Positions 28,050-37,326 of a stretch of DNA of 64,000 nucleotides are shown in pieces. The notes beneath the pieces were generated by a model, which was not told where the DNA came from, did not search any database, and saw nothing but the letters and a program-made list of their open reading frames with translations. This DNA comes from Candidatus Aphodovivens excrementavium. Lineage in GTDB: Bacteria; Actinomycetota; Coriobacteriia; Coriobacteriales; Eggerthellaceae. Both the position numbers and the translations under genes were made by a program. The first letter of the stretch is position 1. The number at the start of each line of letters is the position of its first letter. The DNA lies in assembly GCA_018715935.1 (NCBI GenBank), contig DVKR01000034.1, positions 16,473 through 80,472 of the forward strand. Direction: 5' to 3'.

Positions 28050-29063
28050 GTGCTTTCAGATCGTAGGCAGCGAGTGCTTGCGGCGCTTATTGAAGAGTAC
28101 GTCGCCCGTGCGCTTCCTGTTGGTTCGCGCACCTTGACCGAGCGTTACCACTTGGGCGTGAGCCCTGCTACGGTGAGAAACGAGTTGTCTGTCTTGGAAG
28201 ACGGCGGATACATTACCCAGCCTCACACCTCGGCCGGCCGTATCCCCACTGATTACGGATACCGCGCGTTTGTAGACGATTTGCTTCGCACCGGTTTCGC
28301 GCCCGCCGACGATGAGCGCTACCGCCAGGTTGCTGAGGAGATGCGCGGTTCGGCAAGCGAACTCGACTCCTTGCTCGAACAAACCTCTTCGGCGCTTTCG
28401 CGTCTCACCGACTGCCTTTCCATTGTGCTGGCGCCGTCCGTTCTCAATATGCGCATTCGTCAGATCACGCTTGTCTCGCTGACGTCTCGGCGCGCACTGG
28501 TGGTGGTAGTTACCGAGGACGGACAGGTGTTCAACCGTCAGATGGAGTTTTCCGAAGACGTGCTCGGTGAAGACCTTGCGGCGGTGCAGCGGCTTTTGAA
28601 CGACGCCCTCCTCGGCAAAACAATACGCGATGTCGAGGAAGGTCTTGGAAGGGGCATGTATGCCGCTTTCCGTAGCCCGCTTGTCCGCATGGCGCTTGAC
28701 GAGGTGCTTTCCTGCTTGCAAGAAGGCGATCTTTCGCGCGCCCACCGCCTTGGGGTGAGCTCTCTTCTCACTAAACCGGAGTTCAGCCAGTCCGAGTCGT
28801 TGGTTCCTGTTCTTGAGGCGCTGGAAGACAACACGGTACTTCTTCACATTTACGATGACGCGGCCCAGGCTGGCGACATTCCCTATATTCGCATCGGAAG
28901 CGAGAACGACGCCGAAGGGCTTTCAGGCGTCTCCGTTGTGGCTAGCAGCTATGGTCGCGGGCCTTCTATGGGCGCAATAGCCGTTATCGGGCCCACGCGC
29001 ATGGATTATTCAAAAATCATTCAGGCGGTTCGCGTTGCGCGAAGCGCTTTGGACGATATTTAG
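28050..29063 (+). CDS. hrcA: Heat-inducible transcription repressor HrcA
   Basis: A 337-residue repressor of chaperone genes. The winged-helix N-terminus is LSDRRQRVLAALIEEYV, then GSRTLTERYHLGVSPATVRNE and HTSAGRIPTDYGYR, all hallmark HrcA sequences. The C-terminal half is the GAF-like dimer domain ending IGPTRMDYSKIIQAV. GTG at 28050 (after AAGGTGG) is the chosen start; GTG 28041 is nearly as good. An ATG-started frame at 27933 would run through the CIRCE site and is unlikely. Activity normally depends on GroEL, not encoded here. Confidence 0.93.
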   Translation: MLSDRRQRVLAALIEEYVARALPVGSRTLTERYHLGVSPATVRNELSVLEDGGYITQPHTSAGRIPTDYGYRAFVDDLLRTGFAPADDERYRQVAEEMRGSASELDSLLEQTSSALSRLTDCLSIVLAPSVLNMRIRQITLVSLTSRRALVVVVTEDGQVFNRQMEFSEDVLGEDLAAVQRLLNDALLGKTIRDVEEGLGRGMYAAFRSPLVRMALDEVLSCLQEGDLSRAHRLGVSSLLTKPEFSQSESLVPVLEALEDNTVLLHIYDDAAQAGDIPYIRIGSENDAEGLSGVSVVASSYGRGPSMGAIAVIGPTRMDYSKIIQAVRVARSALDDI

Positions 29064-29151
29064 CGAAAGCGCTCATTGACGCTTCTTCGTTTTGTCGGGT
29101 TTACGTTGCTTACCGCGGATGCGGTAAAGGCTGGAAAGGAACTATTTCCCA

Positions 29152-30285
29152 ATGGCGAAAGATCTTTACGAGATCCTCGGCGTGTCGCACGATGCGACCG
29201 AAGCTGAGATCAAGAAAGCGTTCCGCAAGCGTGCGCGCGAGCTGCACCCAGACGTTAACAAGGCGCCTGATGCCGAGGACCAGTTTAAAGAGCTCAACGA
29301 AGCCTACGACGTGTTGTCCGACCCGCAAAAACGCAGCGCATACGATCGGTTCGGCACTGTCCCGGGCGCCGCAGGGGGCTCAGGCCCATATGGCGGTTCC
29401 GGATACGTGGACTTCGACGACCTGTTCGGAGGAATGGGCGATATCTTCAGTACGTTCTTTGGCGGAGCGGCTGGAGGCGGTCGCGCCCAGCAGCGTCGTG
29501 AAGGCCGTGATATGGGCGTTGGGTTGCGTCTCACGCTTGAGGAAGTTGCACAGGGCGCCAAGAAGGAAATCGTGTACGACCGACTGGCTCCGTGCCCCGA
29601 CTGCGGCGGAACAGGCCTTGGCGAAGGCGGGAAAGAAGTCACCTGCCCCGATTGCGGCGGGCGCGGGCGCGTTGTGACAGTGCAGAGAACGTTTTTGGGG
29701 GATATGCAGTCCTCCACCACCTGCAAGACGTGCGGAGGTACGGGAAAAAGCATCGAGAATCCCTGCTCCGAATGCGAAGGCCAAGGCCGTGTGCCCGATC
29801 GTCAGCGCGTGAGCGTTGAGGTGCCGGTTGGCATCCGCGACGGCCAGCAGCTGCGCCTTTCCGGATTCGGGGAAGCGGGCATCCAGGGAGCGAGCGCGGG
29901 AGACCTTATCGTCACCTGTTGCATTCAGCCCCACGAATTCTTCGAACGCGACGGCGACAACCTTCACGCCCGAGCCAACATTACGATGGCGCAAGCCGCA
30001 CTGGGCGTGGTTGTTTCTATCGACGGCATTTTTGATGACGAGGTAGTTGAGGTTCGCATTCCCGAGGGATGTCAAAACGAGCAGGTCGTTCGCGTCAAGA
30101 ACCACGGCATGCCTAAATTCAGAAGCGATTCCCGGGGAGATTTGCTGGTGCACATCAACGTCACCATTCCTAAGAAGCTCAATAAAAAGCAGCGTGAGAT
30201 TTTGGAGAAGTTCGCGCACGAGATGGGCGAAGACGTTGCTGAAGCACGCTCGCCCCTGCAGAAGCTTCGCGACGCGTTCAACTGA
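29152..30285 (+). CDS. dnaJ: Chaperone protein DnaJ
   Basis: A 377-residue full-length Hsp40. The J domain has HPDVNK (HPD, about 33-35), followed by a G/F-rich segment. Four zinc-finger repeats of CxxCxGxG type are [24 protein letters not shown] and CSECEGQG; the last has Glu for the first Gly. It follows hrcA by 88 bases. grpE and dnaK, normally between them, are absent here. CIRCE control through hrcA is likely. Confidence 0.95.
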   Translation: MAKDLYEILGVSHDATEAEIKKAFRKRARELHPDVNKAPDAEDQFKELNEAYDVLSDPQKRSAYDRFGTVPGAAGGSGPYGGSGYVDFDDLFGGMGDIFSTFFGGAAGGGRAQQRREGRDMGVGLRLTLEEVAQGAKKEIVYDRLAPCPDCGGTGLGEGGKEVTCPDCGGRGRVVTVQRTFLGDMQSSTTCKTCGGTGKSIENPCSECEGQGRVPDRQRVSVEVPVGIRDGQQLRLSGFGEAGIQGASAGDLIVTCCIQPHEFFERDGDNLHARANITMAQAALGVVVSIDGIFDDEVVEVRIPEGCQNEQVVRVKNHGMPKFRSDSRGDLLVHINVTIPKKLNKKQREILEKFAHEMGEDVAEARSPLQKLRDAFN

Positions 30286-30318
30286 TTGCTTCGTTGGCAA
30301 CCAGCGTGAGAGGAAACG

Positions 30319-31173
30319 ATGTCACTTCCGCATTTCTTTTTAGACCAGCAGGTTATCGCGCATGAGAGTCATGATACGTTTATCCTTGATTTGTCGTCTG
30401 AAGATGCCAAGCATGCCAAGGTTTTGCGTTTGGGTGCAGGAGAGCATATCGGCATCGTCGACGCGCATCAAGATTATTTCGAGGTCGAGATTGTCTCTTT
30501 TGACAACGAAGGGATTCGCGTAAGGATCGCCCAGCATCTCGACGCGCCTTCGCATTTGCCGCACGTCGTGCTGTTTCAGGGGCTCGCGAAAGGCGACAAA
30601 ATGGATTCGGTCATTCGCCATGCAACCGAGCTGGGCGTTTCCGCGTTCGTTCCCCTTGCTTGCAAGCGATCTGTTTTAAAGCTCGACAAAAAAAGAGCCG
30701 CGAACAAGGTGCAACGTTGGCGCGCCATTGCCAAAAGCGCCGCAATGCAGTCGGGTCAGGTGCGTGTGCCCGAAGTGAGCGAGCCGCATTCAATAACGGA
30801 AGCTCTCCCGTTGCTGTCTGGGCTTTCCGCAGTCCTCATTTGCTGGGAAGAGGCTCCCGGCACCGCTTCACTCAGTCAGGCTTTAAGAGCCGCATTCGAT
30901 GCGCCTTGCCATGATGGTGAGCCTATCGCAACGATAGGCGTTGTGGTTGGGCCTGAGGGCGGGCTTGACGCTGGCGAGGTGGAAACGCTGCTTAGTTCCA
31001 ATCGGGCAGCGTCGCTTGTGTCGCTTGGGCCTTCTATTCTCCGAACGGAAACGGCCGGCATCGTTGCTCCTGCGCTTGTGCTCTACGAGCTTGGCGCCCT
31101 TGGCGGTGCGCGCCCGGGGGATAGCGGCGAAAGCGTCTGCCGTCCTTTCAGTTATGACGAGGAGTCTCGGTGA
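30319..31173 (+). CDS. rsmE: 16S rRNA m3U1498 methyltransferase RsmE
   Basis: A 284-residue SPOUT-class methyltransferase. The N-terminal PUA-like part contains SSEDAKHAKVLRLGAGEHIG. The knot region has VVGPEGGLDAGEVE and SLGPSILRTETA, which bind SAM. It methylates N3 of U1498 in 16S rRNA. A short C-terminal tail (about 25 residues) exceeds the usual end. It overlaps mtaB by four bases (GTGA). Confidence 0.93.
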   Translation: MSLPHFFLDQQVIAHESHDTFILDLSSEDAKHAKVLRLGAGEHIGIVDAHQDYFEVEIVSFDNEGIRVRIAQHLDAPSHLPHVVLFQGLAKGDKMDSVIRHATELGVSAFVPLACKRSVLKLDKKRAANKVQRWRAIAKSAAMQSGQVRVPEVSEPHSITEALPLLSGLSAVLICWEEAPGTASLSQALRAAFDAPCHDGEPIATIGVVVGPEGGLDAGEVETLLSSNRAASLVSLGPSILRTETAGIVAPALVLYELGALGGARPGDSGESVCRPFSYDEESR

Positions 31174-32447
31174 GATTTGCGATCGTAAACTTGGGCTGCA
31201 AGGTGAACAGAGTCGAATCCGATTCCTTTGCTGCTTTGCTCCTTAATTCGGGAGCGGAAGAGTCAAGCGTGGAGCATGCCGATGCGGTGGTGGTCAACAC
31301 CTGCGCGGTTACGGGGGAGGCCGAGAAGAAAACGCGGAAAGCCGTTCGCGGCGTCCTTAGGGAAAACGCTTTTGCCACTGTGTTTGTTACGGGTTGCTCG
31401 GCGGCGTTGCGCCCACAGGTCTTTACGGAAATGTCAGAGCGCGTCCGCGTTGTTCCTAAAGCAGACTTGCCTGGAGAGATCAAGCGCCTTGCTGCCTCGT
31501 CCACCGAGCCCAAGTCTTGTTCTGGTCAAGACGGCACTATCGGATTTGCTGATGATGGGACTCTTTTACGGATAGGCCAAAGCTTTCCGACGCGCGTGGG
31601 CGTGAAAGTGCAAGACGGCTGCAACAACGCATGCACTTATTGCATCGTTCATGTGGCCCGCGGCCCTGCTGTCAGCATGCCGTTCGAGCGGATCGTAGAC
31701 GAATGTGTGCATTATGCGCGTGCGGGGGTAAAAGAGATAGTTCTCACCGGGATAAACCTCGGCTCGTACTGCGACAATTCAGAGCGAAAGCCCCGCACGC
31801 TTGCGCATCTTCTTTCTGAGCTGCTTGAATCCACGTGCAGGTATGCTTCCTCCGATGAGCCGCCGTGTCGATTCCGCATATCGTCAGTCGAGCCGAAAGA
31901 TGTCGACGAGGGTTTGATAGAGATACTTGCTGCTTCGGAAGGGAGGGTGTGCCGCCACTTGCATCTTCCCTTGCAATCGGGCAGCTCTAACGTATTGCGG
32001 GAGATGGCGCGCCCGTACGACGCAGACTACTACACTGACTTGGTTTCAATGCTGCGCAAGCGTGTTCCGCAGCTGTCGTTGTCAACCGATATCATCGTTG
32101 CGTTTCCGGGTGAAACAGATGAGGATTTCAACGCAACCCTGAGCGTTGCCAAAGAGTGCGCATTCTCAAAGATTCACGTGTTTCCCTATTCGAAAAGAGA
32201 AGGAACGCCTGCCGCTGAGCGAGTCGATCAAGTTCCCGGCACTCAAGCCGCCGCCCGCGCCAAGCAGCTTCGCCATTTGGCAAAACAATTGAGAGCTGCC
32301 GACTATCGCGCAAGAACCGGGTCTTGCGAAAGGGTGCTCGTCGAACAGTACGGGCGTGGCATGACGGAAAGCTATTACGAAATCACCGTGCCGAGTAATC
32401 TTCCCGTAGGGAGCTTGCCGCTGTTGCCGCTTCCCGCAAACACCTAG
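31170..32447 (+). CDS. mtaB: tRNA t6A37 methylthiotransferase MtaB
   Basis: A 425-residue radical SAM methylthiotransferase adding the 2-methylthio group to t6A37. The N-terminal UPF0004 domain has NLGCKVNRVESD and NTCAVTGEAEKKTRK. The radical SAM motif is CNNACTYCIV, then IVAFPGETDEDF and YSKREGTPAA. The GCKVN and RVES features separate MtaB from MiaB and RimO. It starts at a GTG overlapping the rsmE stop. The following 190 bases contain no recognisable gene, only the phoH promoter. Confidence 0.92.
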   Translation: MRFAIVNLGCKVNRVESDSFAALLLNSGAEESSVEHADAVVVNTCAVTGEAEKKTRKAVRGVLRENAFATVFVTGCSAALRPQVFTEMSERVRVVPKADLPGEIKRLAASSTEPKSCSGQDGTIGFADDGTLLRIGQSFPTRVGVKVQDGCNNACTYCIVHVARGPAVSMPFERIVDECVHYARAGVKEIVLTGINLGSYCDNSERKPRTLAHLLSELLESTCRYASSDEPPCRFRISSVEPKDVDEGLIEILAASEGRVCRHLHLPLQSGSSNVLREMARPYDADYYTDLVSMLRKRVPQLSLSTDIIVAFPGETDEDFNATLSVAKECAFSKIHVFPYSKREGTPAAERVDQVPGTQAAARAKQLRHLAKQLRAADYRARTGSCERVLVEQYGRGMTESYYEITVPSNLPVGSLPLLPLPANT

Positions 32448-32627
32448 GCATGAGCCTCTCCTGCCTGGTTAGCACTGTGTGCTCTACGGTGCCACTGCAT
32501 GCAGACGCGTTGGCTTGTGTTCTTTCCGCGCGTGCATGCGGGCTTCGTCTTATTCTCTTTTGTTGATCGGATCTAGGATATACGGTGCTGCTTGTATCCT
32601 GGCAGTTCTGAACGAGGGTATGCATGC

Positions 32628-32640
32628 TACAATGGCTGCA
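32628..32640 (+). promoter_or_regulatory. Extended -10 placing phoH start at the transcript 5' end
   Basis: TGC-TACAAT (32625-32633) is an extended -10. A start six or seven bases later falls on the phoH ATG at 32640. No good Shine-Dalgarno precedes this ATG, which suggests a leaderless message. Confidence 0.5.
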
Positions 32641-33596
32641 TGACAGACAATACGCACATCGCGCTTACGGCGCCTGCAACCGTAGACATGGCTCTTCTTA
32701 CCGGTCCTGCGGACTCCATCCTTCGCATTGTCCAAGCTGCGTTTCACGCGCGCGTGGGCGTGCGCGGAAACATCATCACGCTCGAAGGAGACCCGACGGA
32801 GGTTCAGTCGCTCACGGTTCTGTTTTCCGATCTTATCAAGCTTGTTGAAGAGGGCGGCAAGCCCGACACCGATTACGTGCGTCACGCTATCGAGCTTTTG
32901 CGTGCCGACGAGTATTCTCCGCAGGCGCTGCGCGAAGACGTGCTTCTCACCTATCGGGGTCGCGCTATTCGTCCCAAAACGGCTGGCCAGAAACGCTATG
33001 TCGATGCGATTCGGTCGCATACCATCACGTTCGGCATAGGCCCTGCCGGTACGGGGAAGACGTACCTTGCCATGGCAATGGCCGTTGCGGCCCTTAAGCG
33101 AAAAGAGGTCGGCCGCATCATCCTTACCCGTCCGGTTGTCGAAGCGGGGGAGAATCTCGGGTTTTTGCCGGGCACGCTTGAAGAGAAGGTGGATCCCTAC
33201 ATCCGCCCTCTCTATGATGCCCTGTTTGATATGACTGATATGGAGCGCGGGCGCAGTCTCTTAGAGGACGGGGTAATTGAGATCGCTCCTCTTGCCTTTA
33301 TGCGTGGACGCACCCTCAATGATAGCTTCATTATCCTGGACGAGGCTCAGAACACCACGTCGGAGCAGATGAAGATGTTTTTAACGCGTTTGGGGTTCGG
33401 GTCGAAAATGGTGGTTACCGGTGATGCGACTCAAACCGATCTTCCGCACGATAAGAGCGGCTTCGTGAGAGTGCGAAGCATTCTCGAAGGGATAGACGAC
33501 ATCGCCTTTTGCGACTTTACCGGCGCAGACGTCGTCCGTCATTCGCTCGTTGCCGCTATCGTCGCCGCTTACGACAAGGCCTCAGGAAAGGCGTAG
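32640..33596 (+). CDS. phoH: PhoH-family ATPase (PhoH-like)
   Basis: A 318-residue P-loop protein. It has GIGPAGTGKTYLAMAMA (Walker A), ILTRPVVEAGENLGFLPG and DEAQNTTSEQMKMFLTRLGF (Walker B and downstream). The N-terminal part is KH-like. The family is a probable ATP-dependent RNA helicase or nuclease linked to YbeY, which follows five bases later. ATG 32640 gives the usual length; the open frame upstream to 32592 runs through the promoter element. Confidence 0.93.
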   Translation: MTDNTHIALTAPATVDMALLTGPADSILRIVQAAFHARVGVRGNIITLEGDPTEVQSLTVLFSDLIKLVEEGGKPDTDYVRHAIELLRADEYSPQALREDVLLTYRGRAIRPKTAGQKRYVDAIRSHTITFGIGPAGTGKTYLAMAMAVAALKRKEVGRIILTRPVVEAGENLGFLPGTLEEKVDPYIRPLYDALFDMTDMERGRSLLEDGVIEIAPLAFMRGRTLNDSFIILDEAQNTTSEQMKMFLTRLGFGSKMVVTGDATQTDLPHDKSGFVRVRSILEGIDDIAFCDFTGADVVRHSLVAAIVAAYDKASGKA

Positions 33597-33601
33597 CGTT
33601 C

Positions 33602-34123
33602 ATGAACGTACTGGTCGATTGGGGCTATGGCGCAGGGACGGTAGATTCGTTTCCTTTGGTTGAGCTTGCCTGCTTTGTGCTTGAACATGAAGACGCCCCT
33701 TTAAACTCCGAGGTTTCGTTGGCATTTGTGCAAAACGAGCGCATTGCAGAGCTCAACGAGTCTTATCGGGGGAAAGTCGGGCCTACCGATGTGCTTTCTT
33801 TTGAATGCGACGGTTTGGACGACGAATTCGGATTCGATTATTCACTCGACCCCGATATGCCTTTTGAACTAGGCGACGTGATTATCGCTCCTGATGTCGC
33901 CCGAAGGCAAAGCGCAGAGTTCGGCCACTCTTTTGAGGCGGAAGTGAGTCTTCTGCTTGTGCATGGGCTGCTTCATCTTTTGGGATACGATCACATCGAA
34001 GATGACGAAGCGGAAGAGATGGAGGCCCGGGAGAGGGAGCTTTTGTCTGAATGGGCCGACTTTGGGCACGATGCCGTACGAGGCGTTCGCGATGACGCAA
34101 TTCGCGTGCGGGGCGAGCATTAG
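33602..34123 (+). CDS. ybeY: Endoribonuclease YbeY (rRNA maturation)
   Basis: A 173-residue metal-dependent RNase for 16S rRNA 3'-end maturation and ribosome quality control. The zinc motif is HGLLHLLGYDH. Upstream are LNESYRGKVGPTDVLSF and GDVIIAPDVARR, both conserved. The start at 33602 is just after phoH; an earlier in-frame start lies inside phoH. The acidic insert at about 74-88 (DGLDDEFGFDYSLDPD) is a normal variable loop. Confidence 0.93.
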   Translation: MNVLVDWGYGAGTVDSFPLVELACFVLEHEDAPLNSEVSLAFVQNERIAELNESYRGKVGPTDVLSFECDGLDDEFGFDYSLDPDMPFELGDVIIAPDVARRQSAEFGHSFEAEVSLLLVHGLLHLLGYDHIEDDEAEEMEARERELLSEWADFGHDAVRGVRDDAIRVRGEH

Positions 34124-34135
34124 GAGAGTTCCGAA

Positions 34136-34603
34136 ATGGCTTCCACAAAGTGCAATTCCATGCCATCCGAGAAGGACTCTGCCGACTCTCGCGAGCGTTT
34201 CGTCCGTCATGCCGACGACAGTAGGGTAGACGATGAACGTTCGTTTTCCCTTGGGCGCGCTTTCTCGTGTGCGTGGTCTGGAATACGCTATGCGTTCACG
34301 TCTCAACGCAATCTAAAGATCCACTTCTGCTTCGCAATAGCGGCGGTTGTCCTCGGCTTTATTCTCGGCATCGGCGAGGCCGGATGGCTTGCCGTAGTGC
34401 TGTGCATCGTTTTGGTAATGGCGCTAGAAATTGTTAATACTGCGATCGAGTCGGTGGTAGATTTGGCGTCACCCGAGTGGCATCTTCTTGCAAAACGCGC
34501 TAAGGATTGCGCAGCGGGAGCAGTCTACTTAGCTGCCTTCGGCTCTCTTGTTGTTGCCGCTATTGTTTATGTTCCAAAGTTATGGCAACTTGTGTTCGGG
34601 TGA
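34136..34603 (+). CDS. dgkA: Undecaprenol / diacylglycerol kinase
   Basis: A 155-residue membrane enzyme. After a polar N-terminus of about 45 residues come the family motif SGIRYAFTSQRNLKIHF and three hydrophobic helices (about 62-80, 84-105, 125-148). The catalytic segment is ALEIVNTAIESVVDL, and the following AKDCAAGAVYLAA is conserved. In Gram-positives this enzyme recycles undecaprenol by phosphorylation. It sits in the usual ybeY-dgkA-era order. Confidence 0.92.
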   Translation: MASTKCNSMPSEKDSADSRERFVRHADDSRVDDERSFSLGRAFSCAWSGIRYAFTSQRNLKIHFCFAIAAVVLGFILGIGEAGWLAVVLCIVLVMALEIVNTAIESVVDLASPEWHLLAKRAKDCAAGAVYLAAFGSLVVAAIVYVPKLWQLVFG

Positions 34604-34685
34604 TCTGTCCGATACCCTTTATGTGCCACCTATTCTTTTCGACCGTATTACGTAATCATTTGCCACACGTTTAGAGGGGTTAGCT

Positions 34686-35642
34686 ATGGATCTGGATGCC
34701 TTTTTCGCTGAAAACCCAATGGGGGGAAACGGCATGACGAAATCGGAGGGGTTTCGTTCGGGCTTTGTAACGCTTGTCGGAAGACCAAACGCAGGTAAAT
34801 CGACCCTTTTGAACGCGATCATGGGAAAAAAGATCGCCATAACCTCTAACACGGCTCAGACTACGCGGCATCGTTTCCGAGCAGTGCTGAACCAAGACTC
34901 TTTCCAGCTCATCATCGTTGACACGCCAGGCATCCATAAGCCTCACGACGTTCTCGGTGAAGAGCTTAACACTTCGGCTCTTAAGGCGTTGTCGGATGTG
35001 GATGTTGTCGCGATGCTCGTTGACGCGTCTCAGCCGGTTGGAACAGGGGATAAGTGGGTTGCGCAGCAACTGACCAAGGTGAAGGCGAAAAAGATTCTCG
35101 TGCTTTCCAAGTCGGATCTCGTAGATGACGATCAACTGAGCAAGCAGCGTGACGCGGCATGGGACCTTGGTTCATGGGATGGGTATGCCGCGCTGTCTGC
35201 CCAGGAGCATAAAGGCGTGGATCAGTTTGTCGATGCTGTGGTTTCGCTTCTTCCTGAAGGTCCTGCGTGGTTTCCCCAGGACATGGACACCGATCAACCC
35301 ATCGAGGTTATTGTGGCGGAGTTTATTCGCGAGAAGATATTGCGCTCCTTCCACGATGAGGTGCCCCACGCCATTGGCGTTGCCGTAAACGAACTGTCTT
35401 ACGACAAAAAGCGCGATCTGCACTACGTCGAAGCAGTCATCTACGTTGAGCGAGACAGCCAAAAGGGCATTATTATCGGGAAAGGCGGTTCTGCCATCAA
35501 GCGGATCGGAACCGAAGCGCGCGCCGACCTCGAACAGCTGCTCGGAACGCGCGTCTTCCTGGACCTTAAAGTTAAGGTGCGCAAGAACTGGCGACGCGAT
35601 GCCACGCAGATTCGTCGGTTCGGATACGGAGAAGGCGCCTAG
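34686..35642 (+). CDS. era: GTPase Era (ribosome assembly)
   Basis: A 318-residue protein. The GTPase domain has VGRPNAGKSTLLNAIMG, NTAQTTRHR, DTPGIHKP and SKSDLVDDD. The C-terminal KH domain contains KGIIIGKGGSAIKRIG (GxxG). Era binds the 16S rRNA 3' end and helps 30S maturation, working with YbeY. About 15 residues precede the usual start; ATG 34686 follows GAGGGG. Later in-frame Met codons at residues 12 and 17 are alternatives. Confidence 0.95.
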   Translation: MDLDAFFAENPMGGNGMTKSEGFRSGFVTLVGRPNAGKSTLLNAIMGKKIAITSNTAQTTRHRFRAVLNQDSFQLIIVDTPGIHKPHDVLGEELNTSALKALSDVDVVAMLVDASQPVGTGDKWVAQQLTKVKAKKILVLSKSDLVDDDQLSKQRDAAWDLGSWDGYAALSAQEHKGVDQFVDAVVSLLPEGPAWFPQDMDTDQPIEVIVAEFIREKILRSFHDEVPHAIGVAVNELSYDKKRDLHYVEAVIYVERDSQKGIIIGKGGSAIKRIGTEARADLEQLLGTRVFLDLKVKVRKNWRRDATQIRRFGYGEGA

Positions 35643-35776
35643 GCGCTGTCGGTTAAATCGCATTTTTCTTGCACGAATTGTTAGATTGACGTGCTTCATT
35701 TTTATAACAGACGTTATATGCGCGCTTTTCGGCTAAAATACCCCTCATCAGGCTGAAATCGAGGAGCATAGCATAG

Positions 35777-37321
35777 ATGATCTGCCCGCACTGCAACGCT
35801 GAGAACAGGGACGGCGCGAAGTTTTGCGACGAATGCGGAACGCGCCTGCAACCTGCACCAGACTCCAATGCCACCAGTGAGCTTTCCCCCGCCACTACGG
35901 AGGGGAACACGTTAGCTTCGTCTGACGAGCACGCCGATCGCGCGTCTGATTTGGCGACAGGCGACAACGATTCGTGCGCGAGCGCATCTGAAGAGCTGTC
36001 GGAGAGCCTTGCCGGGGTTTTCGGGCATTCTGAACAAGCAGATCCCTTTGACATCGTCGATGATGAGGCCCCTTCTAATGACTCATCGTCTTCTTTCGAT
36101 TTTCAGTCTTGCCATGAGCCCAGTAAAAACGCTGGAGGGGTGTCCACCGAGTCGGCTTCTGATAAAACGGCAGTTCTAGACGCTATCCCTCCTGTATCTG
36201 AGGCATCTCAGACTCGCCGCATAGACTTATCGGGCATCGATACGTTTGCCCCCGAAGGAAGCTACATCCCCCCATCGTCGAATTGGCGCGATGGGGGCAC
36301 GATGCGCATGCCTCGTATCGAAGAGCAGTCCTCTATAAACGATCAGAAATCGTTTAGGGCGCCGGATGCCGAAAAAAGGCCTCATAAAGGGCTAAAGATT
36401 GCTCTCGGCATTTTTGCGGCGGTATGCATTTGCGGAGCGCTGGCAGCCTTTGTTACCTACCAAATGGAACTTTGGGGCGGCAAGGTGGTTCCCGACGTAG
36501 TGGGCCTCACCCAGGCAGACGCCACCAACACGCTTGAATCCAAAGGTTTTTCTGTCCGTGCGACTCAGGTGAAGTCCGACGAGACAGAGGGCATCGTTCT
36601 GCTTATGGATCCTAAACAGGGTTCCCGCGCAAACGAGGGCGGCGAAATTGTTATCCACATCTCAACCGCCCGTCAGATTCCTTCGATAGTTGGCCAGCAA
36701 AAAACAGACGCCGAGGCGGCTATGGCTCAGGAGGGGTTCACCAACGTCACCTATGCGACCCAGCGCTCCGATGAGGAAGAGGGCTCGGTTCTTTCCGTCG
36801 AGCCCGCTGAAGGGGAGAAGGCTCGCGCCAATACCGCCATCACCGTGACGGTTGCCGAGCCGTACACCGTGCCTGCTATTGCCAACTTGTCGCAATCGGA
36901 GGCAGCCTCTGTCTTGGAAGAGGCGGGATACACCTCGCATATCGAATACGTGTACACCGAAGAGGTTGCCGAAGGAACGGTTTTGGGCTCTGACCCTGCT
37001 GAAGGCGAGAAAGTTGCCAGCGGTTCCGACATAGCGATAAACGTCGCGCTCTCGCGCGCGTCGGAGCTCGTGAGCGCGACGCAATACGTTCTTGCTGCGG
37101 GTAACACCGTTGTCATTGACGGCGTCAATTACGACATCGTTTCCTGCGATAGCGTAACCTATCAGGGAAACGAAACCACCTCATACAGCATAACCGCAAC
37201 GCCCTTCACGTATTTCCTTGGAGTCAAGCTGCCCCTTGAGGCGCGCAGCGTTTCTGGCACCATCACGTGGAACGCCGATAATTCCATCGCTTCGGGCTCT
37301 CCTTCGATCAGCTTGGGATAG
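35777..37321 (+). CDS. Zinc-ribbon / transmembrane / triple-PASTA protein
   Basis: A 514-residue protein with an unusual order of parts. A zinc ribbon at the N-terminus (CPHCNAENRDGAKFCDEC, cysteines at 3, 6, 17 and 20) is followed by a long acidic Ser-rich linker, one transmembrane helix (about 206-226), and three PASTA-like repeats (VPDVVGLTQADATNTLES; IPSIVGQQKTDAEAAMAQ; VPAIANLSQSEAASVLEE), then about 90 more residues. PASTA domains usually sense muropeptides and sit behind a kinase domain; here no kinase is present. The predicted topology is zinc ribbon inside, PASTA outside. The function is unknown. Confidence 0.85.
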   Translation: MICPHCNAENRDGAKFCDECGTRLQPAPDSNATSELSPATTEGNTLASSDEHADRASDLATGDNDSCASASEELSESLAGVFGHSEQADPFDIVDDEAPSNDSSSSFDFQSCHEPSKNAGGVSTESASDKTAVLDAIPPVSEASQTRRIDLSGIDTFAPEGSYIPPSSNWRDGGTMRMPRIEEQSSINDQKSFRAPDAEKRPHKGLKIALGIFAAVCICGALAAFVTYQMELWGGKVVPDVVGLTQADATNTLESKGFSVRATQVKSDETEGIVLLMDPKQGSRANEGGEIVIHISTARQIPSIVGQQKTDAEAAMAQEGFTNVTYATQRSDEEEGSVLSVEPAEGEKARANTAITVTVAEPYTVPAIANLSQSEAASVLEEAGYTSHIEYVYTEEVAEGTVLGSDPAEGEKVASGSDIAINVALSRASELVSATQYVLAAGNTVVIDGVNYDIVSCDSVTYQGNETTSYSITATPFTYFLGVKLPLEARSVSGTITWNADNSIASGSPSISLG

Positions 37322-37326
37322 GTCGT

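Noticed and set aside
27933..28050. N-terminal extension of HrcA from ATG 27933
   Set aside because: It would run through the CIRCE operator and add residues that do not resemble HrcA.
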